Below, in pieces: positions 61,720 through 64,000 of a stretch of DNA of 64,000 nt. Where the stretch lies: positions 7,068,001-7,132,000 of the forward strand of contig WOAB01000476.1 of NCBI GenBank assembly GCA_027886185.1, in the 5' to 3' direction. Origin of the DNA: Rheum nobile (taxonomy: Eukaryota > Streptophyta > Magnoliopsida > Caryophyllales > Polygonaceae). A program made the translations under genes and the position numbers. The notes under the pieces are model-generated. The model was not told where the DNA came from. It worked only from the letters and a program-made list of their open reading frames with translations, and made no database searches. How positions within the stretch are numbered: position 1 is the stretch's first letter; every line of letters begins with the position of its first letter.

Positions 61720-62088
61720 GGTGGTATTAGAGCTCCTCTTGAAGTAAGTTCCTCAAGGTTAGAGGGTATGAATTGGTTTCTTGAGTTTGTTCTTGCATAC
61801 ACTCAAAATTTGGAAATTTTTCGAACCTTGCTTGAACAAAACCGAACTGAATTTCTTCTCACCATTATTGGCTGAGGTTGAGCACTCATCCTCTTCCTCA
61901 AAACACCTTCCCCACGTCCCATAGGCTGAAGGCACTCCAAAGGTTGCCAACTTGCCACTTAAAGGAAGCATTAAGTGAAGTTAACACTTCATTTTACTTC
62001 ACCCTTTTGCCTCCTTTCACCACCCTTTCATTAACCCACCTTCACTTCCATAACTCCAGCCGTCCCTCATTAAAACAAGCTGCCTTAA

Positions 62089-63348
62089 TGATGCGTCCCT
62101 ATCTCCGGATGCCGGCACGAAGGTCGTGAAGGCAAGGATCTCATCTTGTAGTGGGTCGCTTGACTCGAGTGTCGAAGGCCTGCCGTGGAACCCTTGGCTT
62201 CGGCCTTGATGTATTGCATGAATGGCTTTCAGGACGTCAGAGTGAACAGTAACTTTAGAGGTTTAGAGACATGATGAGTGTCCGAGAGTAGCAGCGAAGA
62301 CAATGAAGGCGAGGGCGGTGACACTCGCGAAGGCACTGGCGAAGACGACATCGAGAGCGATGCCGAGGGCGGCATCGATGGAGTTGGGGAAAGCGAAGGT
62401 CTTGGCAACGAAGGCGTCGGCGAGGACGACGGCGACTGCGATGCTGAGAGCGATGGGTAAGGTAATGATATTGGTGGTATTGGAGCCGTATCGTCGGCAG
62501 CGGATGGAGGTGTGGGCTCGGTGGGTTCGAGCAAGTGCCGAAGAGACGGCAAGAGGGATATAATCGGAAGGGGATCCAATTTGGGTTGCCGTAGCGTCGG
62601 CGCGGGTGAAAGGGATGAGAAGTAGAGTGTTTGGTGACGCAAACCCTAAGATGGAGGCGTTGGCTCTCAACAATGACTTAGGATAAATTGGTGCGTAACC
62701 TAGATACAAAGGCCGAGAGGGCCTTATATAGGCATTCGGCTATGATGGGCCGAGACACCAAATGGACTAGCCCACTATGCAATAGTGGGCGCACATCCAA
62801 AAAAGGGAACTTACTAATAATGGAAAGTGCTAAAAATGGAAAACACCTAAATATGGAAACTTACTAAACATAGTAAGTTCCATAACTAGCAATACTAAAA
62901 ATAGAAAGTTACTAAAATGGAAAAGTGTTCAAAATAGTCTTAAATTACATGTCATAAACCTCTATGCCCTAAAATGGCCAATGCCAACACTTGTGCCTTT
63001 GCAAGGCATCGGCGGCGGCGGTGAAGACGACGTCGAAGGCCCGGGGGCGGCTCGCTGGGGAAAAGGTGTGGCGCTGTCGTGGCTTAGTCTTCTAGAGGTT
63101 CCTCCAGTGAAGTGCTCGAGCCAGAAGTGGAAGTGCTCGGCTCGATCAGATCTAGGCCGTCAAGGGTGAGGAGGAGCCTTAGGGCAGGCGCGGACTCCGG
63201 GGCGCCATGGCTTGCTACTAGGCGGGTGACTAGGGATTGGGTAGCCTTTGAAATGGCTTTGGCACGAGCCCTAGTCACAGGCCCATCACTGTGAACTGAC
63301 ATTGCCTCTTCCTCCTCGGTGGCCGTCATGGTGGGTAGGGTCGCATCA
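62089..63348 (-). repeat. 3' LTR of a minus-strand Ty3/gypsy element
   Basis: It begins TGATGCGTCCC and ends GGGTCGCATCA, followed by 'ccctccccca', the complement of a purine tract. A TATA-like TTATATAGG (plus-strand view) is at 62731. The polyprotein coding tail extends about 265 bases into the LTR. A GA/GGC-rich stretch at 62280-62460 is repeat-like. The left flank cttaa (62084-62088) is the candidate target duplication; its partner is outside the window. Confidence 0.85.
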
Positions 63349-64000
63349 CCCTCCCCCACTTGGGGGTGAAGCGTCCCCGCTTCACTGTCATCAAACTCAG
63401 GAGCCACGTAGGGTGTCAAATCTACTACATTAAAGGTGCTGTGGACTCCAAAATCAGGGGGTAACTCCACCTCATACGCATTGTCGCCAATTGCTTTGAC
63501 AACCCGGAATGGGCCATCTCCACGCGGCGAAAGCTTGTTCTTGCGGAGGCTAGGGAATCTCTCCTTGCGTAGGTGAACCCACACCATGTCCCCAGGTGCA
63601 AAGGTCACCTTGCGCCGGCCTCTGTTGTGCTGGGCCTCGTATTGCGCCGAGCGGCGCTCCAATTGCTCCCTTGTCCGCCGGTGTAGCTCCTTTATTTGGC
63701 TTGCACCGTTGGCCGCCGTCACATGCTCCTCATCTCTTAGCGGCCTCGGCAACATGTCCATAGGAGTCAAAGGGTTCCTCCCATACACCACCTCGAATGG
63801 TGTAAGCCTCGTAGCGCTGTGCCTGGACCTGTTATATGCAAACTCAACAAAAGGAAGTAAGTCCTCACAACGCCTGGGATTGGCCTTGAGCATGGTCCGG
63901 AGGAGGGCTCCTAGGGTCATATTTGTGACTTCAGTCTGGCCATCGGTTTGGGGGTGATAGCTTGTGGAAAATAGAAGCTTGGTCCCTAGCTTCCCCCAAA
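63084..64000 (-). CDS. Ty3/gypsy polyprotein C-terminus (integrase end), partial, open
   Basis: The frame is open from the window edge (about 63998) to the stop at 63084, about 305 residues. It starts within the integrase core at KLGTKLLFSTSYHPQTDGQ, whose following TEV supplies the last catalytic Glu. 'EFAYNRSRHSATRLTPFEVV' follows, then the integrase C-terminal 'GDMVWVHLRKERFPSLRKNK', 'SPRGDGPFRVVKAIGDNAYE' and 'HSTFNVVDLTPYVAPEF'. An acidic tail and SDGPVTRARAKAIS end it. There is no stop or frameshift, unlike the other pol copies here, so this is the best-preserved element. The last ~88 residues are encoded inside the LTR. Confidence 0.9.
   Translation of the reverse strand, partial: WGKLGTKLLFSTSYHPQTDGQTEVTNMTLGALLRTMLKANPRRCEDLLPFVEFAYNRSRHSATRLTPFEVVYGRNPLTPMDMLPRPLRDEEHVTAANGASQIKELHRRTREQLERRSAQYEAQHNRGRRKVTFAPGDMVWVHLRKERFPSLRKNKLSPRGDGPFRVVKAIGDNAYEVELPPDFGVHSTFNVVDLTPYVAPEFDDSEAGTLHPQVGEGDATLPTMTATEEEEAMSVHSDGPVTRARAKAISKATQSLVTRLVASHGAPESAPALRLLLTLDGLDLIEPSTSTSGSSTSLEEPLED

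Larger units (their letters stand above)
57181..62088 (+). mobile_element. Non-autonomous LTR element, tandem LTR-internal-LTR-internal
   Basis: Order: LTR1 (57181-58851), PBS (TGGTATCATAGC, 58854), a 1.13-kb internal region without gag or pol, PPT (AAGGGGGGAGGA, 59971), LTR2 (59984-61719), a second PBS (TGGTATTAGAGC, 61722), and the start of a second internal region, cut at 62089 by another LTR. Internal DNA shares 58852-59220 with 61720-62088. PBS after both LTRs means a tandem element, as made by unequal recombination or repeated insertion. It lies in the gag of the preceding element. No proteins are encoded, so it would depend on an autonomous relative. Confidence 0.85.

Noticed and set aside
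62229..62709. Ser/Pro-rich and Ala-rich minus-strand frames
   Set aside because: They arise from a GA/GGC-rich part of an LTR; no family features.

Overview
The window is nuclear DNA from a flowering plant, most likely a eudicot. It has intron-containing genes, tRNA-iMet-type primer-binding sites (TGGTATCAGAGC), Helitron 3' ends, and a recognisable plant peroxiredoxin and SCAMP gene. I cannot name the species; an asterid is possible but not shown. No bacterial-type operons, CRISPR arrays or rRNA genes are present. Only one host gene looks intact. The rest is a nested archive of transposable elements, mostly Ty3/gypsy LTR retrotransposons with broken coding regions.

Layout, left to right. 1-1042 is the tail of a Helitron ending in a hairpin and CTAG. 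1044-4963 is a tandem array of units of about 155 bp, split by a minus-strand LTR element (1609-4635) with a 5-bp target duplication (caaac). 4964-12544 holds three partial Ty3/gypsy elements inserted in or beside one another (LTRs at 4964-5730, 6325-7019 and 9086-9922; two broken gag genes). 12545-21416 is a 2.4-kb segment present twice, the copies flanking a rearranged long-LTR element with GC-rich palindromic minisatellites. 21417-26526 is AT-rich repeat DNA ending in a Helitron whose Rep/helicase gene keeps only its first and last parts.

26527-30456 is the host gene: a complete three-exon type II peroxiredoxin (PRXIIB-like, 162 aa). Intron 1 carries a perfect 263-bp tandem duplication and intron 2 a tRNA-type SINE with a 12-bp target duplication. 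31470-34994 contains two LINE pieces joined in opposite orientation. 35-39 kb holds telomere-like tracts, a gypsy-type gag-like remnant and a 62-65 bp minisatellite. 39462-44160 is a plus-strand Ty3/gypsy element that lost everything between protease and the end of integrase.

46157 onward begins with a CACTA-type terminus, followed by a decayed, intron-bearing SCAMP gene fragment. That suggests gene capture. 48859-57180 is two related minus-strand Ty3/gypsy pol regions, the second apparently inserted into the first; the first also carries a small terminal-inverted-repeat element. 57181-62088 is the most unusual part: a non-autonomous LTR element whose LTRs (about 1.7 kb) each contain an inverted repeat of about 0.6-0.7 kb, so LTR transcripts should fold into very long hairpins. 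62089-64000 is the 3' end of a minus-strand Ty3/gypsy element with an open integrase reading frame that runs off the window and whose coding tail lies inside its own LTR.
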